From the NCBI GenBank assembly GCA_947044405.1, contig CAMRHE010000169.1, positions 1,426,501 through 1,490,500 on the forward strand: a stretch of 64,000 nucleotides of DNA, given 5' to 3'. A program made the position numbers and the translations under genes. The notes beneath the pieces were generated by a model. That model worked only from the letters and a program-made list of their open reading frames with translations, had not been told where the DNA came from and searched no databases. The DNA is from Leptodactylus fallax (taxonomy: Eukaryota > Chordata > Amphibia > Anura > Leptodactylidae). Of the stretch, positions 21,535 through 33,425 are shown piece by piece. Within the stretch, counting starts at the first letter, position 1. Every line of letters begins with the position of its first letter.

Positions 21535-23105
21535 TAGTGGGGGAAAAAAGTATTTAGTCAGCCACCAATTGTGCAAGTTCTCCCACTTAAAAAGATTAGA
21601 GAGGCCTGTAATTGACATCATAGGTAGACCTCAACTATGAGAGACAAAATGAGAAAACAAATCCAGAAAATCACATTGTCTGATTTTTAAAGAATTTATT
21701 TGCAAATTATGGTGGAAAATAAGTACTTGGTCAATAACAAAAGTTCATCTCAATACTTTGTTATATATCCTTTGTTGGCAATGACAGAGGTCAAACGTTT
21801 TCTGTAAGTCTTCACAAGGTTGGCACACACTGTTGCTGGTATGTTGGCCCATTCCTCCATGCAGATCTCCTCTAGAGCAGTGATGTTTTGGGGCTGTCGC
21901 TGGGCAACACGGACTTTCAACTCCCTCCAAAGGTTTTCTATGGGGTTGAGATCTGGAGACTGGCTAGTCCACTACAGGACCTTGAAATGCTTCTTACGAA
22001 GCCACTCCTTCGTTGCCCTGGCGGTGTGCTTGGGATCATTGTCATGCTGAAAGACCCAGCCACGTTTCATCTTCAATGCCCTTGCTGATGGAAGGAGGTT
22101 TGCACTCAAAATCTCACAATACATGACCCCATTCATTCTTTCATGTACACGGATCAGTCGTCCTGGTCCCTTTGCAGAGAAACAGCCCCAAAGCATGATG
22201 TTGCCACCCCCATGCTTCACAGTAGGTATGGTGTTCTTTGAATGCAACTCAGCATTCACTCTCCTCCAAACACGACGTGTTGTGTTTCTACCAAGCAGTT
22301 CTACTTTGGTTTCTTCTGGAACATCCAAATGCTCTCTAGCAAACTTCAGACGGGCCCGGATATGTACTGGCTTAAGCAGGGGGACACGTCTGGCACTGCA
22401 GGATCTGAGTCCCTGGCGGCGTAGTGTGTTACTGACGGTAGTCTTTGTTATGTTAGTCCCAGCTTTCTGCAGGTCATTCACTAGGTCCCCCTGTGTGGTT
22501 CTGGGATTTTTGCTCACCGTTCTTGTGATCATTTTGACCCCACGGGGTGAGATCTTGCGTGGAGCCCCTGATCGAGGGAGATTATCAGTGGTCTTGTATG
22601 TCTTCCATTTTCTAATTATTGCTCCCACAGTTGATTTCTTCACACCAAGCTGCTTGCCTATTGCAGATTCAGTCTTCCCAGCCTGGTGCAGGTCTACAAT
22701 TTTGTTTCTGGTGTCCTTCCACCGCTCTTTGGTCTTCACCATAGTGGAGTTTGGAGTGTGACTGTTTGAGGTTGTGGACAGGTGTCTTTTATACTGATAA
22801 CAATGTCAAACAGGTGCCATTACTACAGGTAATGAGTGGAGGACAGAGGAGCCTCTTAAAGAAGAAGTTACAGGTCTGTGAGAGCCAGAAATCTTGCCTG
22901 TTTATGGTGACCAAATACTTATTTTCCTCCATAATTTGCAAATAAATTCTTACAAAATCAGACAATGTGATTTTCTGGATTTGTTTTCTCATTTTGTCTC
23001 TCATAGTTGAGGTCTAGCTATGATGTCAATTACAGGCCTCACTCATCTTTTTAAGTGGGAGAACTTGCACAATTGGTGGCTGACTAAATACTTTTTTTTT
23101 CCCCA

Positions 23106-23108
<3 letters not shown>
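21535..23108 (-). mobile_element. Tc1-like transposon, family b, near full length
   Basis: The terminal inverted repeats run about 200 bp: the left one starts TAGTGGGGGAAAAAAGTATT and the right one ends with AATAC, a T-run and CCCCACTG. TA dinucleotides flank it, but they belong to the (TA)n in which it sits. At 1574 bp it has the usual length of the superfamily. The transposase lies on the minus strand. A second, shorter copy of the same family is at 49015-50459 in the opposite orientation. Confidence 0.9.
21750..22742 (-). pseudogene. Tc1-like DDE transposase, family b copy 1
   Basis: The frame reads from [20 protein letters not shown] (22742 downwards) to the terminal [10 protein letters not shown] (stop at 21750-21752), 331 codons including the terminal stop. 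Domain order: helix-turn-helix with the [17 protein letters not shown] core, a second DNA-binding part, then the catalytic domain. Two defects are visible. An in-frame TAG (21972-21974) replaces the Glu codon after KVL. A 30-nt in-frame deletion joins PEE directly to TKVE, removing the ten residues that hold the first catalytic Asp; the other copy still reads WSDE there. The second Asp (QHD, 22041-22043) and the Glu (PIENLW, 21936-21938) keep 34-residue spacing. Cut-and-paste activity is therefore not expected, although most of the DNA-binding half is intact. Confidence 0.9.

Positions 23109-23147
<39 letters not shown>
23109..23147. repeat. (TA)n microsatellite between Tc1 element and solo LTR
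   Basis: About 19 TA units directly join the Tc1-like element end to the LTR start. TA runs also flank the outer sides (about 21521-21534 and 23584-23617), so one (TA)n tract seems to have received both insertions. Confidence 0.85.
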
Positions 23148-23150
<3 letters not shown>

Positions 23151-23580
23151 GAGAGTAAGAACCTAGAGGGCGCTAGGGAACGACCCAGGCCAGCCCTGAA
23201 AAGGCCCTCAGCCACACCTTTGGGTGGGGCGTGTATCTCCAGACGGCTGGAGAAACCTGCAGGGAGCAGGAAATGGTGGACCAGCCTAGGACAGAGAGTT
23301 AGTCTGTCCCAGAGGGCTTGGGTCCAGAGAGGACTTACGGAGACTAAGTCAGGCTCTTGTTGCCCCAGAGGTTAGTTAGGGGCTCTATGAGTGAGTTAGG
23401 GCCCTAACGGCGGCCTAGGTTTTGTTTGTTGTTTTGTTATGTTGCCCTTAAGCTGTAATAAAGCCACTTTGTTTTAAATTGGCACCGTCTGAACGCTGTC
23501 TCACCAGCACCCAGTACCACGAACCACCGCTGCTGGGACCAGGAAAAGCCACCATTTGAGTCTAATTCCCCCAAGTTGTC

Positions 23581-23583
<3 letters not shown>
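23148..23583. mobile_element. Solo LTR, 436 bp
   Basis: The segment starts TGTGAGAGTAAGAACC and ends AAGTTGTCACA, giving TG...CA ends with short inverted termini (TGTGA/TCACA). It holds an AATAAA polyadenylation signal near 23457, followed by a T-rich stretch, the order expected of an R-U5 region. It lies in (TA)n, so the target duplication cannot be told from the microsatellite. No internal retroviral or Ty3/gypsy coding sequence adjoins it, so it is a solo LTR left by recombination. Class (gypsy or endogenous retrovirus) is undecided. Confidence 0.7.

Positions 23584-23617
<34 letters not shown>
23584..23617. repeat. (TA)n microsatellite
   Basis: A run of about 17 TA units on the right side of the solo LTR. 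Confidence 0.9.
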
Positions 23618-23620
<3 letters not shown>

Positions 23621-23805
23621 AAAGCTCTATGTATCACCAAAAAATGTGTCCAGTCATGAAGTGGTTAAAATACAGTCTGGTGCGACCCACACATTACTAA
23701 GCTTGGTGACAGGATTCAGTGGTAAACTAAGTTCTGTTTAGTACTGCATCCAAAATATGGATCCTAAAATGTGCCTGCATTATGGCTACCTAATAGCAGC
23801 CTTAA

Positions 23806-24078
23806 GCTATATACAAACGACTGTATTGCATGCACCGGATCTGTGGTTGAATGGCACAGACAGTACAAGGGAGATATCCACGGACCCATTCCATTTCTTC
23901 AGTAAGCTTAGGCTGCAAAATGGACAGGTATACATACACAGGCCTATGATAGTACACAGGCATGTATATGGGGCTATTGCAGTATAATGGGTTAGTATGC
24001 TGTGAAAAACAGTAGTATGCTAGCTGTGATAAACACGGCTAGCACACTAACAATGCACACAGTCGTGTGCATGGAGCC
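23806..24078. mobile_element. Foldback family D, copy 3
   Basis: The left end CTATATACAAACGACTGTAT and the right end ACACAGTCGTGTGCATGGAG are imperfect inverse copies. TAA precedes and TTA follows. The interior has the family's paired TTAGTATGCTGTG and CACGGCTAGCACACTAA. Confidence 0.6.
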
Positions 24079-24087
24079 TTAGGTTAT

Positions 24088-24135
24088 ATTTACATATACA
24101 GTTTTTATGGCACTATTTGGAGCCAAAGCCAGGAG

Positions 24136-24224
<89 letters not shown>

Positions 24225-24265
24225 TTTGTATCTAGCCCTGTGTTTGGTTTAAAAAAATGCATCAA
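24088..24265. mobile_element. Foldback family A copy with a microsatellite in its loop
   Basis: The left arm keeps GGAGCCAAAGCCAGGAGTAG and the right arm CTAGCCCTGTGTTTGG, then AAAAAATGCATCAAAAACTG. The central CTTCCTATATATTTCC block of the family is replaced by (TG)n(TA)n. Confidence 0.5.
24137..24222. repeat. (TG)n(TA)n compound microsatellite
   Basis: About 18 TG units followed by about 23 TA units, in the position of the loop of a family A element. Confidence 0.9.
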
Positions 24266-24269
24266 AAAC

Positions 24270-25138
24270 TGCATGTGTGATTCCAGTACATGTCATTGTA
24301 TTTCTTACTCTTGACTAATCTAGGGTTTAAATCACTCCTAACACAACTGTTATGTGTGAACTCAGCCATACAAATCTCCTATTTTTATTTTATCTGTGAT
24401 TGGACTAACAGAAAGATTTCTTCCTCAGCTGTCTGTCAGCTGTAGACTTTATTTACATTTTAAAGGTGTCTTCGCTAAATATCGCCTTGTTTGCCTAAAA
24501 TCATATTCATATAATTCAAATGTCTTTAATTGTTATGGTGGCTCACTCATGCGTCTTAAATTAATCTTGAATTTATCTTAATACATGTGTTCTCCCAGAC
24601 TGTGCAGTGCTATTGTATCCAGTCCTCATTATTTTATGCATTCATAATTTTTCTCTTAAATAACTTCTTCTTCTGTAAGTGTGATTGATGGCAGGTAATG
24701 ATTTGGGCTGGTTCTGGGTTTAGTGTCGTGTGCCATCACCTCTATCATTTTTAGTCTTGCTTCACACAAACCCTTTTTAGAGTTTTTGCCATTTTTAATA
24801 GCATTTCAAAAATATTTTTATCCCAAACATGGCATTAAAAACACTGCAGCCAGATGCTACTGTTCATTCACTAAGAAATTATAAATAATCTTACATATAA
24901 GGGATATTTTGTTTTTGCTATTTTTTTTCATTGCATTGCATGTTTTCCTCTTAGACATTTCTTTTTCTTCAAAACACAACATGCTCTTGAGTATTTGGTA
25001 TATTTTCAGGCATTTTCCAATCCATTTTATTGGAAGGAAAAACATTGGAAAAAAAAATCCTGGAAAAACACTGTGATAAAAAAAAAATGGCTTTTCAAAA
25101 ACAACAAGGAAATAGATAGTTGGAAAGAAACCTTACCC
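24270..25138. other. No recognised feature
   Basis: AT-rich DNA without element ends. The minus-strand frame at 24857-25045 is lysine-rich low-complexity sequence and unlikely to be a gene. Confidence 0.4.
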
Positions 25139-25374
25139 CACATTCACACAACCATGTTTCACCCGTGAAACACAGTCCTTGTGTTGGCTGGATTTACCGG
25201 CCTGAACAGTATGCTTGGCGCTGGGAGAGGGACTCGTAGCTGTATAGTTATCTATGATGCTAGGAGCAGTGGCGTAACTAGTAATAGCTTGGCCCCAAGG
25301 CGAACATTTGACATGGTTCCCCCCCTCCCGGCAACCGCACCCCCCCCCCCTCGCTCAAACCGCATTCCCTGCAT

Positions 25375-25590
25375 TCCTGCACAAAGTATTATAGTGGCCC
25401 CTGCACACACTATTATGCCCCGTAGTGGCCCCTGCTCACAGTATTATGCCCCATAGTGGCCCCTGCACACAGTATTATGCCCCATAGAGGCCCCTGCACA
25501 AAGTATTATGCTCAATAGTGGCCCCTGCACATAGTATTATGCCCATAGTGGCCCCTTGAAATAGTATTATGCCCCATTGTGGACCACCCA
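25375..25590. repeat. 31-bp tandem repeat, about 6.5 units
   Basis: Units of the form GCCCCTGCACACAGTATTAT followed by GCCCCATAGTG repeat at a 31-bp period with single-base differences. It lies inside the hAT-like element. Confidence 0.9.
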
Positions 25591-25599
25591 TGAACAATT

Positions 25600-25910
25600 A
25601 TTATACTCTGGGGTGTTTTCAGACTAGGGAAGGATACAAACATAAAAAACAATGTTATTTACCTCTCCCTGGCTCCGGCGCACTCCCTGCTACTTTCGGC
25701 CTTCTTCAATGTTGGACCAGACATCACGTGAGCCAGCCATGCGTTGCGACACATAATGACGCCAGCCTCGCCCATGTGACGTCTCCAAGGAGGCGAAGAC
25801 TGCCAGAGCGCAGTAGAGGTAGGTAACATTGTTTTTTATGTTCCCTCACCTCCTTGGGACCTCCGATCATTATACTCTGGGGTCTGAAAAGACCCCAGAA
25901 TATAATGATA
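25600..25910. repeat. Palindromic segment bounded by TTATACTCTGGGGTC hairpins
   Basis: ATTATACTCTGGGGT (25604) starts the segment and a full hairpin, TTATACTCTGGGGTCTGAAA with its inverse, ends it near 25870-25905. Between them AACATAAAAAACAATGTTAT and its inverse (about 25640 and 25825) form further arms. The same segment is found near 63636-63955. Confidence 0.75.
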
Positions 25911-26306
25911 GCAGTGTTTGTGGGGTTCGCGGGCCTGCGGCCTTACTTACTGATCCACTCTCATGCTCACAGCCGCCTCCGCTTCTGCAGAATGGGAAGC
26001 ACAAGCAGCCGTGAGCAGGAGCGGGGATCGGTAAGTAAATAGGGCCCGTTACCCGCCAGGCCCCCTAATGTCCCGCTCCCGCTGCTACCCCAGTATTTAC
26101 AACATTGGTTAGGAGTCCCTGCCTGCCAGCAATATACTGTCTCGTACTGATTGTACAGTATGTCATTGGGAGGCATGGACTCCTAGCAGGATAGATAACT
26201 GTATTTCTAGGAGTCTCTCTCCCGTCATACATTTCAGGATGGTAAACCTGGCCAACACACGGACCATGTTTCACAGGTGAAACTCGGTTGTGTTTATTCA
26301 GGGTTA

Positions 26307-26617
26307 GGCTAAGGCCCCACATTGCGGAACGCAGATAAAAAACACTGCTGAAAAATGCGGAAATGCATCACTTTTTTAATGCAACGCTTTTCATTGTTTT
26401 TTTGTTGCATTTTTCTCTTCAGTTTTTCTTCCCTTATTAAATATATTGGGAAAACATGAGTGTTTCCGCAGATAAAATTGACATGCTGCATTTTTAAAAA
26501 ATGCATATTTTTTTGAAAACACAGCTTTTTTGCAGCATTTTTTTTACTGCAATGTGTGGATGGGATTAGCCAGAATCTCATTCACTTTCCTGTTACTGTA
26601 AAATGCAGTGATTTTTT
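26307..26617 (+). mobile_element. Foldback family B, right end missing
   Basis: TTA (26304-26306) precedes the end GGCTAAGGCCCCACATTGCG. The centre CCCTTATTAAATATATTGGG and AATGTGTGGATGGGATTAGC follow the family B order. The copy stops after TACTGTAAAATGCAGTG without the terminal inverse. It abuts the family G element directly. Confidence 0.6.
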
Positions 26618-26800
26618 TCTTTGCATTGTGCAAATGAATGTGTGCCAACTAAGAGCATACTTTGCAGTACAAAGAATAAGTTCTAATATAGCCATGTCAA
26701 CAGAAAAATTAAGAAGTTATGAATTTTGGAAGGCAGAGATATCAAATATGAAAATAGTCGCCAAGCCTTAGCGCCCAAACAACCCTGTGCCCTTAAAGGG

Positions 26801-27246
26801 TTAAAGTGGTTTGCCATTTCCATTTCAGCAAATAATTGTTATTATTGCGTAATGAAAAGTTGTACAATTTTCCAATATATTTTGTGTATCAATTCCTTAC
26901 AGTTTTTTAGATCTATAGATCTTGTTTTTTAGATCTTGTTGTCATTTTTTGTTTACTTTTAGTGGGAAAAAAAATCAGTCCATGGTCATGTAGTCAGTCA
27001 GGTGAACAGCTTGTTTCAGCCACAGTACAGTAATCAGAGCTCTAGTAATGAACTGTGCACCACATGACTTTGCATCACATGACCATGGACTGATCTTTAG
27101 CCATGGGAAGTAACATAGAATGACAGTAAGCAGAGATCTAGAAAAACATGAGGAATTGATAAAAAAAAGTATTTTGGAAAATTGTACAACTTTTGAGTTT
27201 GCAAACAACAACATTTATTTGCTGAAATTGGACAACCCATTTTAAA
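26801..27246. mobile_element. Foldback element (family H), about 446 bp
   Basis: Left arm: AAAGTGGTTTGCCATTTCC, TTTCAGCAAATAA, AAAAGTTGTACAATTTTCCA, TATCAATTCCT. Right arm, inverted: ATGGGTTGTCCAATTTCAGC, AAAAGTTGTACAATTTTCCA, TATCAATTCCTCATG. A further inner pair is CAGTCCATGGTCATGT and ACATGACCATGGACTG. Most of the element could fold into one hairpin. No coding similarity. Confidence 0.7.
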
Positions 27247-27643
27247 ATCTGATAAATGTTTATTATAATCCACTCTTCTGCTACAGCTTGTTGATTGTAT
27301 AGACCCATTAGCGGTAGGCAGGGGCAAACTAAACATTCACACATTAGTGCAAGGCATGAGTGACTGTTGCGAGTAGGGAGCTAGGGCCCCTTAAGTTCTG
27401 TTCTCCATTAGAGGGAATCATCAAGACCCACAGACATAAATTCCATCATGTTGCGTAGAAAAAATAAAATATCATAAAAAATATCTAATATTTGTTTAGT
27501 TGCCAAAAAGTTGAACAATATGATGGAATCCAATGCATAATAATGACAGTCAATAGGGTACCATTTTTGTCTATTAGTGTGATGGATTTGTTACAGCTTG
27601 AATTCTTTTCTGCAGAGCATAAAAACTTAATTCAGGACACATA

Positions 27644-28580
<937 letters not shown>

Positions 28581-28589
28581 TATGTGAAT

Positions 28590-29115
28590 TCAGCCTTAAA
28601 TAGTTCAACAATCCATAAAGGAAAAAAAAACATGTATGAAAGCTAAAATAGTTGGCAAAGGTGCCCAAAGTATTCACAGTCCATACAATAGGTATGTTAA
28701 AATGTCAAAACCATCTTGTTAGAAGTGGTAACCGTATAATTTTGGACATGTAGTATACTGAAAATTGCACCTGTAGATAAAATCTTAATTCACAATAATT
28801 CAGTAGCCCCTATAGTATATTGAGATGGGCATCTTCATTTCTTTTCCAAAACCAATGATGAAAACAGAAAGGTAACTGCATTACCCCTTATACAAATATG
28901 GCATGATCTTTTGGGATTCTATCATATTTCTGCTGTCTTTCACTGTCCTGCTTCTTTATAGGAGCAGAACAATAGAAGTGCCAAATGTTTAAAATTATGA
29001 ATGCCAATGGAGCCCAAAAGTGTCTGTCTATAAAAAAAAAAAAAAAACATTATCCATAATCTGCCATTTTGTCAGGCAAAAAGTCCTACATACAGGAGCT
29101 TTTGAGGAAGATGAA
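28590..29115. other. No recognised feature
   Basis: AT-rich DNA with an A-run near 29033-29046. No repeat ends or coding similarity recognised. Confidence 0.4.
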
Positions 29116-29117
29116 CG

Positions 29118-29332
29118 TTAGTGTAAACCTAGTTTACGTCTCTCTGTCTTTTGGATCCGCATGGTGACCCAAAAAATGGAGAGCTTGTCTGCTAAAAAAG
29201 CGGTTACCCATGGACACCCGCGGACCCCATAGTCCATGCAGGACTTTTCTCTCCGACGATTTTAGATGGAATCTGCACCGGAGTCTCCTATGGTGACTCC
29301 AACACAGATGTGAACTTAGCTTTAGCCTAGTG
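29118..29332. mobile_element. Foldback family C, copy 2
   Basis: Ends GTGTAAACCTAGTTTACGTC and ACACAGATGTGAACTTAGC, with the interior markers GCTAAAAAAGCGGTTACCCA and GACTTTTCTCTCCGACGAT in the family order. It is close in length to the 60443-60671 copy. Confidence 0.6.
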
Positions 29333-29334
29333 GT

Positions 29335-30890
29335 GAGAGTAAAAGTTTTATTGACGGTGCCATTACATTTTATTATTTAGAATGTGATGGAAATACTCCA
29401 AATATTACAATCAAAAATTCAGGTTACTATCTGGGAACCCATACAACAGATTGTGATAAATTGTTGGTTATTAAACAGTAACAGGATACTGTTATTTTTG
29501 ACATTAAAAAATCTATGACTCTTTTATTTAAAATATAAAAATTAAAGTTTTTAAAATATTGAATGCAGTGAGGTAGTTAATATAACAAAATGTGAATCCC
29601 TGCATCCATTGCAGCCATTTTTAGGGCTGAGCCATTATTCATGAGAGCATAGGCTATTGATTCTCTAGGAACTAGTAAGACCAGTGAGGCATGAAATACA
29701 CTTTAAGAAAATCAAAGGATCTCCAGGAAGAAATGTAAAATCTAAGATGTCATATTCTACTACTCTGTCACACATAAAGAACACAGAGACTAGACCACAC
29801 ATGAGAAAGTGGCAGACGTTGCTTGCAAGTCTAAAAATACCTCATAATCTTTCCCCTAGAGAATGCCTGTGAATTATTTTTACTGTGTAGTGTTGTAGAT
29901 TAAAAGGACATTGGAAATTGAAGATTTCCATGAAAATATATACTTGGCAAGGCGGTTTGATGTGAATTCTGAAGTTGAACTAAACACAATAATGAAATCA
30001 CCATTAAAACTCAATATAAATGACATCTGTTCATGTCTTTGAAGTGATAAATGTGTAACATTGGCGACATCAGTGAGGTTACTTACTGGGTACCGCAAAA
30101 TAGATCTATGTGCAAGAGGGAGGTCTTGTGCTATACAAGAGAGCAAACAAATTAGCATCATAATACAATTCTGCAGCTCTTGAAGTATGTAGTGGTTTCT
30201 AAATCTAGAAAGAGATAATATAAAGATAATAAATAGGTTAAAAAAGAAACTTCTTGGCACAAAGGTTCATTAATCGTGCAGAATGCAAGTCTCTGACTTG
30301 AGGACTCACAGAGTATAAAGGACTTTAATGCAATGATAAACTATAGAAGCTGATATAATATTATTCCATATAAAGTAAAATTCAGATAATCCATCATGAT
30401 TGGTAGGAAACAGAATTACCTGACTTTCTGGACTATTAGATATAGTAAACAATATTATCCCAGACAATGACATGTCATCATGAACATGGTGCAGCTGCCT
30501 ATTTAAAGACAATGTAGGGTAAGGGAAGAGAAGCATAGCTCTATGATATATGGCTCTATATGATTTAGAACAATATTTACCGAGTAAAAAGCAGTGTAAA
30601 TCCTGACTGGACTCCTAGGACAGACAATGAGTGTCCTGCTTATCCCCCCCCCCCCCACACACACAACACACAAACACAAACAAGGATTGACAATTTTCCA
30701 TGTATCAGCATCCACATCAGAAGACTGTCAGTCACTGTGTGTGGGTGGAGTAGTCAGGACACTTTTCTTTGTCAAAATTCCTGCTCATATCTTATAAACC
30801 TATGTATCACGTAGCTCAGCTTTTGTCCCTCTATCAAACGCTGCTGTCAGGTAGGAAAGCAGAAATCACTTGGCATGTTAATTTCAACCC
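29335..30890. other. No recognised feature
   Basis: About 1.5 kb of AT-rich DNA. A C-run followed by CA repeats at 30645-30680 is the only low-complexity block. The frame at 29880-30260 (minus) has a hydrophobic look but no recognisable family. Confidence 0.4.
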
Positions 30891-30894
30891 TCTA

Positions 30895-30895
30895 C

Positions 30896-30948
<53 letters not shown>
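30895..30948. repeat. (GATA)n microsatellite
   Basis: About 13 perfect GATA units on the plus strand, starting in CTAGATAGATAG. Confidence 0.95.
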
Positions 30949-30974
30949 GACAGCACCCCAGCAATATGGCTAGA

Positions 30975-31850
30975 GGTGAAGTCTTATAATTATGCTTTAA
31001 TATTAATTTTGCAAACTATTTTACATTGCAATGCAGAAGCATTGCAATGTATTCCAGTAGCAATCGCACAACCTAGTGTTGAAGTCCCAGTATGGGACTA
31101 TGTGTAAATGTAAAAGAAAAAAAAAATTTTGAAAATTAAATAAATAGCAACTTTCCCAATATTTTTTTACAGACAAATATTTTTTAAAAATCTGCCATAT
31201 ATGTTATTGATGCATCCATAGCAACCTATACTATAAAAATAGAATGTTATTTATCCCACATGGTGAACATGGTAAAAAATTAAAACAAAAACAACAGAAT
31301 TGCTGTTTTTTGGTCAAATTACCTGCAAAAAAATTATAAAAAAGATGATCAATAAGTCACATAAAACTCAAAATGGTACCAACAGAAATGACAGACATTC
31401 TCTCAAAAAACAAGCCCTCACACAGCTCCGATAATGGAAGAATAGTTATGACTCTCAGAATATGGTGCCACTAAAATAAATTATTTTTGACAAATAAGTG
31501 ATTTCATTGTGCAAAAGTAATACAAAATAAAAAAAACAATGTAAACTGAATAAAAATAATATGTAATTTATTATGCCCCATGCAGCACATAACATTTAAA
31601 ATATAAAAAAGGATGGAAAAACTGACTTTTTTGTCATCCTGCTAAGAAAGCGTTAATAAAATTTGATGAATAAGCTAAATGATGCAATAATGGTGCAGTA
31701 GAAAAGTTCAACTTATTGTGCAAAAAGCAAGCCTTTATATGGCAATGTCCACATTAAAATGAAAAAGCTATGGCTTTTATAATGTGACAACGGTAAAAAA
31801 AAATGAACCCACATCTTTAAGTATCAAACTAGGCCGCGTCCTTAATGGGC
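30975..31850 (-). repeat. Dispersed repeat family F, copy 2 (reverse)
   Basis: Reverse-strand order matches copy 1. Here the CCTAGTGTTGAAGTCCCAGT block (31072) corresponds to the inverse of the GGGCTTGAACCTAGG block near 5080, next to palindromes TTGCAATGCAG/CATTGCAATG, and A-rich tracts follow. The far edge carries GGCCGCGTCCTTAATGGGC near 31832. No coding similarity. Confidence 0.45.
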
Positions 31851-33424
31851 TAAGGAGGAATCTTTGCTCAAGCAACTCAATCCCAGCAAACCAAGACATG
31901 CACCACCACTCCCTGCGAATCCACTGGATATTGAACCAGTGCAGAGCACTATGAATTGAAGGGAAACTCAAATGATTTTTTATTTTTTGACTCATATTGT
32001 CTGAAAGCCAATCTACTCACAGTGTCTTTCCTTATCCTGCTTTTCACTTTCTTCAGTAACTCGCATGATCAAAGAGTGACCTTTTTTGTAGCATGCATTT
32101 TCTGTGCAAATAAGAAGTCTATCTGCTCCCTTCAGATACTATTGAGAACTACCATGTCACCTCAGATTCCTCAGAGCCCCTCCTCATTCTATTTTCCTAA
32201 CTTTTCTGTCAAAATGCCTCCCCGCTCCTCCTCTGCCTGTCATATGATCTTCTCCTTATAGCCCCCTCTCTCACATACTGCACATCGTTTCCCCTTTTCT
32301 CACAGTCAAGTCACCATGCCCCCATTACCTTCCCCAGTGTTATCAGCAGCAGTTGGTGAAGCTTTACAAGGACTCCCAGGACCTTAAGTTGCATTATTCT
32401 TACAGTCTAAGGCGTATTTTAGTATTAGCTGTGCAGAAACAGGAAATAGACATGGGTACAAGTACAAGCCATGGGTACTGATACTAAAAATGGGTGAGTG
32501 AATCAGTAATAACCGATTTTCAATGTACTTCGATGACCTTAAAAAAGTCAAAACAACATATCTGAGATGGTTAACAGTTCTTCAAGCTGATGTATCCAGG
32601 ATGCAATGGAGCATCACTATGACATTGATGGAAGAAGAGTACACCTCTTTTTCTTATGACCTATCACTATGCTTCATTGGTGTTCATTAAAGTATATTAG
32701 AAAATAAATCAGAAATTATAGTATGATATTTTCTAAGATTTATCTGCTGAATTTGGAAAAAAAAAAACCTTTAAATCTGGCCTTCCAAAAGTACAGAAAT
32801 GATCTTTGCTATCAGGTTCATAAAAGATGAATACTTAAGATATGCATGGTACTATAGATGTTTTTTGCAGCTGATATATTTTATTGACATTTCTTGCGAA
32901 TATATGATTTTTTCTTAAATATAGGTCAGTGATTGTGTCTGATTAGTAGCACTTACAGCAATTTGCAGGAAATAATTGGCTGCCATACAAGTGATTGGAC
33001 AGGAATAAATAACTGATCCAGTAATGATAGGTTAGTGTGTCCGTGTCAAGATACCAGTATTTTAGATATGACTGATTAATATTATAATTGAAATGACAGC
33101 TCTCTGAAATAGCAGCAGCAATGACTTTCTGTTTCTAAAGCTCAGAATATTAGATGAGATTCAGGATCAGATCTACATATATTATACAACTATATGGTAC
33201 ATCCTATGATCACTGATTCTAGTAAATAGGAAGTAGAAGGTTGACATATCTGTCCCCCTGAGAGGACAAAATATGCACTATTATTGTCTAATACATGTCC
33301 TGTGAGACAGAATGGTTGCTAGGGATCCACTTTCTGGCAACTACATTCTTTTACTTGAGCCTCTCATGTTCCTAGAAACCAATATGTCTTAAATTATACA
33401 AGTCTTCAGGTTAAGTCAGACTTA
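31851..33424. other. No recognised feature
   Basis: AT-rich DNA with no element ends. The frame at 31956-32261 lacks any recognised motif. Confidence 0.4.
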
Positions 33425-33425
33425 C

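Larger units (their letters stand above)
25267..26107. mobile_element. hAT-like non-autonomous element, 841 bp
   Basis: The left end CAGTGGCGTAACTAG pairs imperfectly with the right end, whose inverse reads CAATGTTGTAAATACT. Octamers GCTAGGAG (25259-25266) and GTTAGGAG (26108-26115) flank it with one mismatch, fitting the 8-bp target duplication of hAT transposons. The interior contains a 31-bp tandem array and a large palindromic segment. No transposase is visible. Confidence 0.7.
25140..26305. mobile_element. Foldback element (family G) split by a hAT-like insertion
   Basis: The left arm 25150-25266 and the right arm about 26190-26300 are inverse copies: ACCATGTTTCACCCGTGAAA, GTGTTGGCTGGATTTACC and GATGCTAGGAG on the left find inverse counterparts on the right (GGTGAAACTC, GGTAAACCTGGCCAACAC and CTCCTAGCAGGA). 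Removing the insertion at 25267-26107 leaves an element of about 320 bp. Confidence 0.65.

Noticed and set aside
22123..22761. 212-residue open frame on the plus strand
   Set aside because: It is the antisense shadow of the Tc1-like transposase on the minus strand.
23148..23583. Full endogenous retrovirus
   Set aside because: Only one LTR-like unit is present, with no second LTR, primer-binding region or internal coding sequence beside it.
25375..25590. CRISPR-like array
   Set aside because: The 31-bp units are contiguous with no unique spacers. It is an ordinary tandem repeat inside a transposon in what looks like an animal genome.
29880..30260. 126-residue hydrophobic-looking frame as a membrane protein gene
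   Set aside because: AT-rich composition gives such frames by chance; no family pattern, no splice context and no supporting neighbour.
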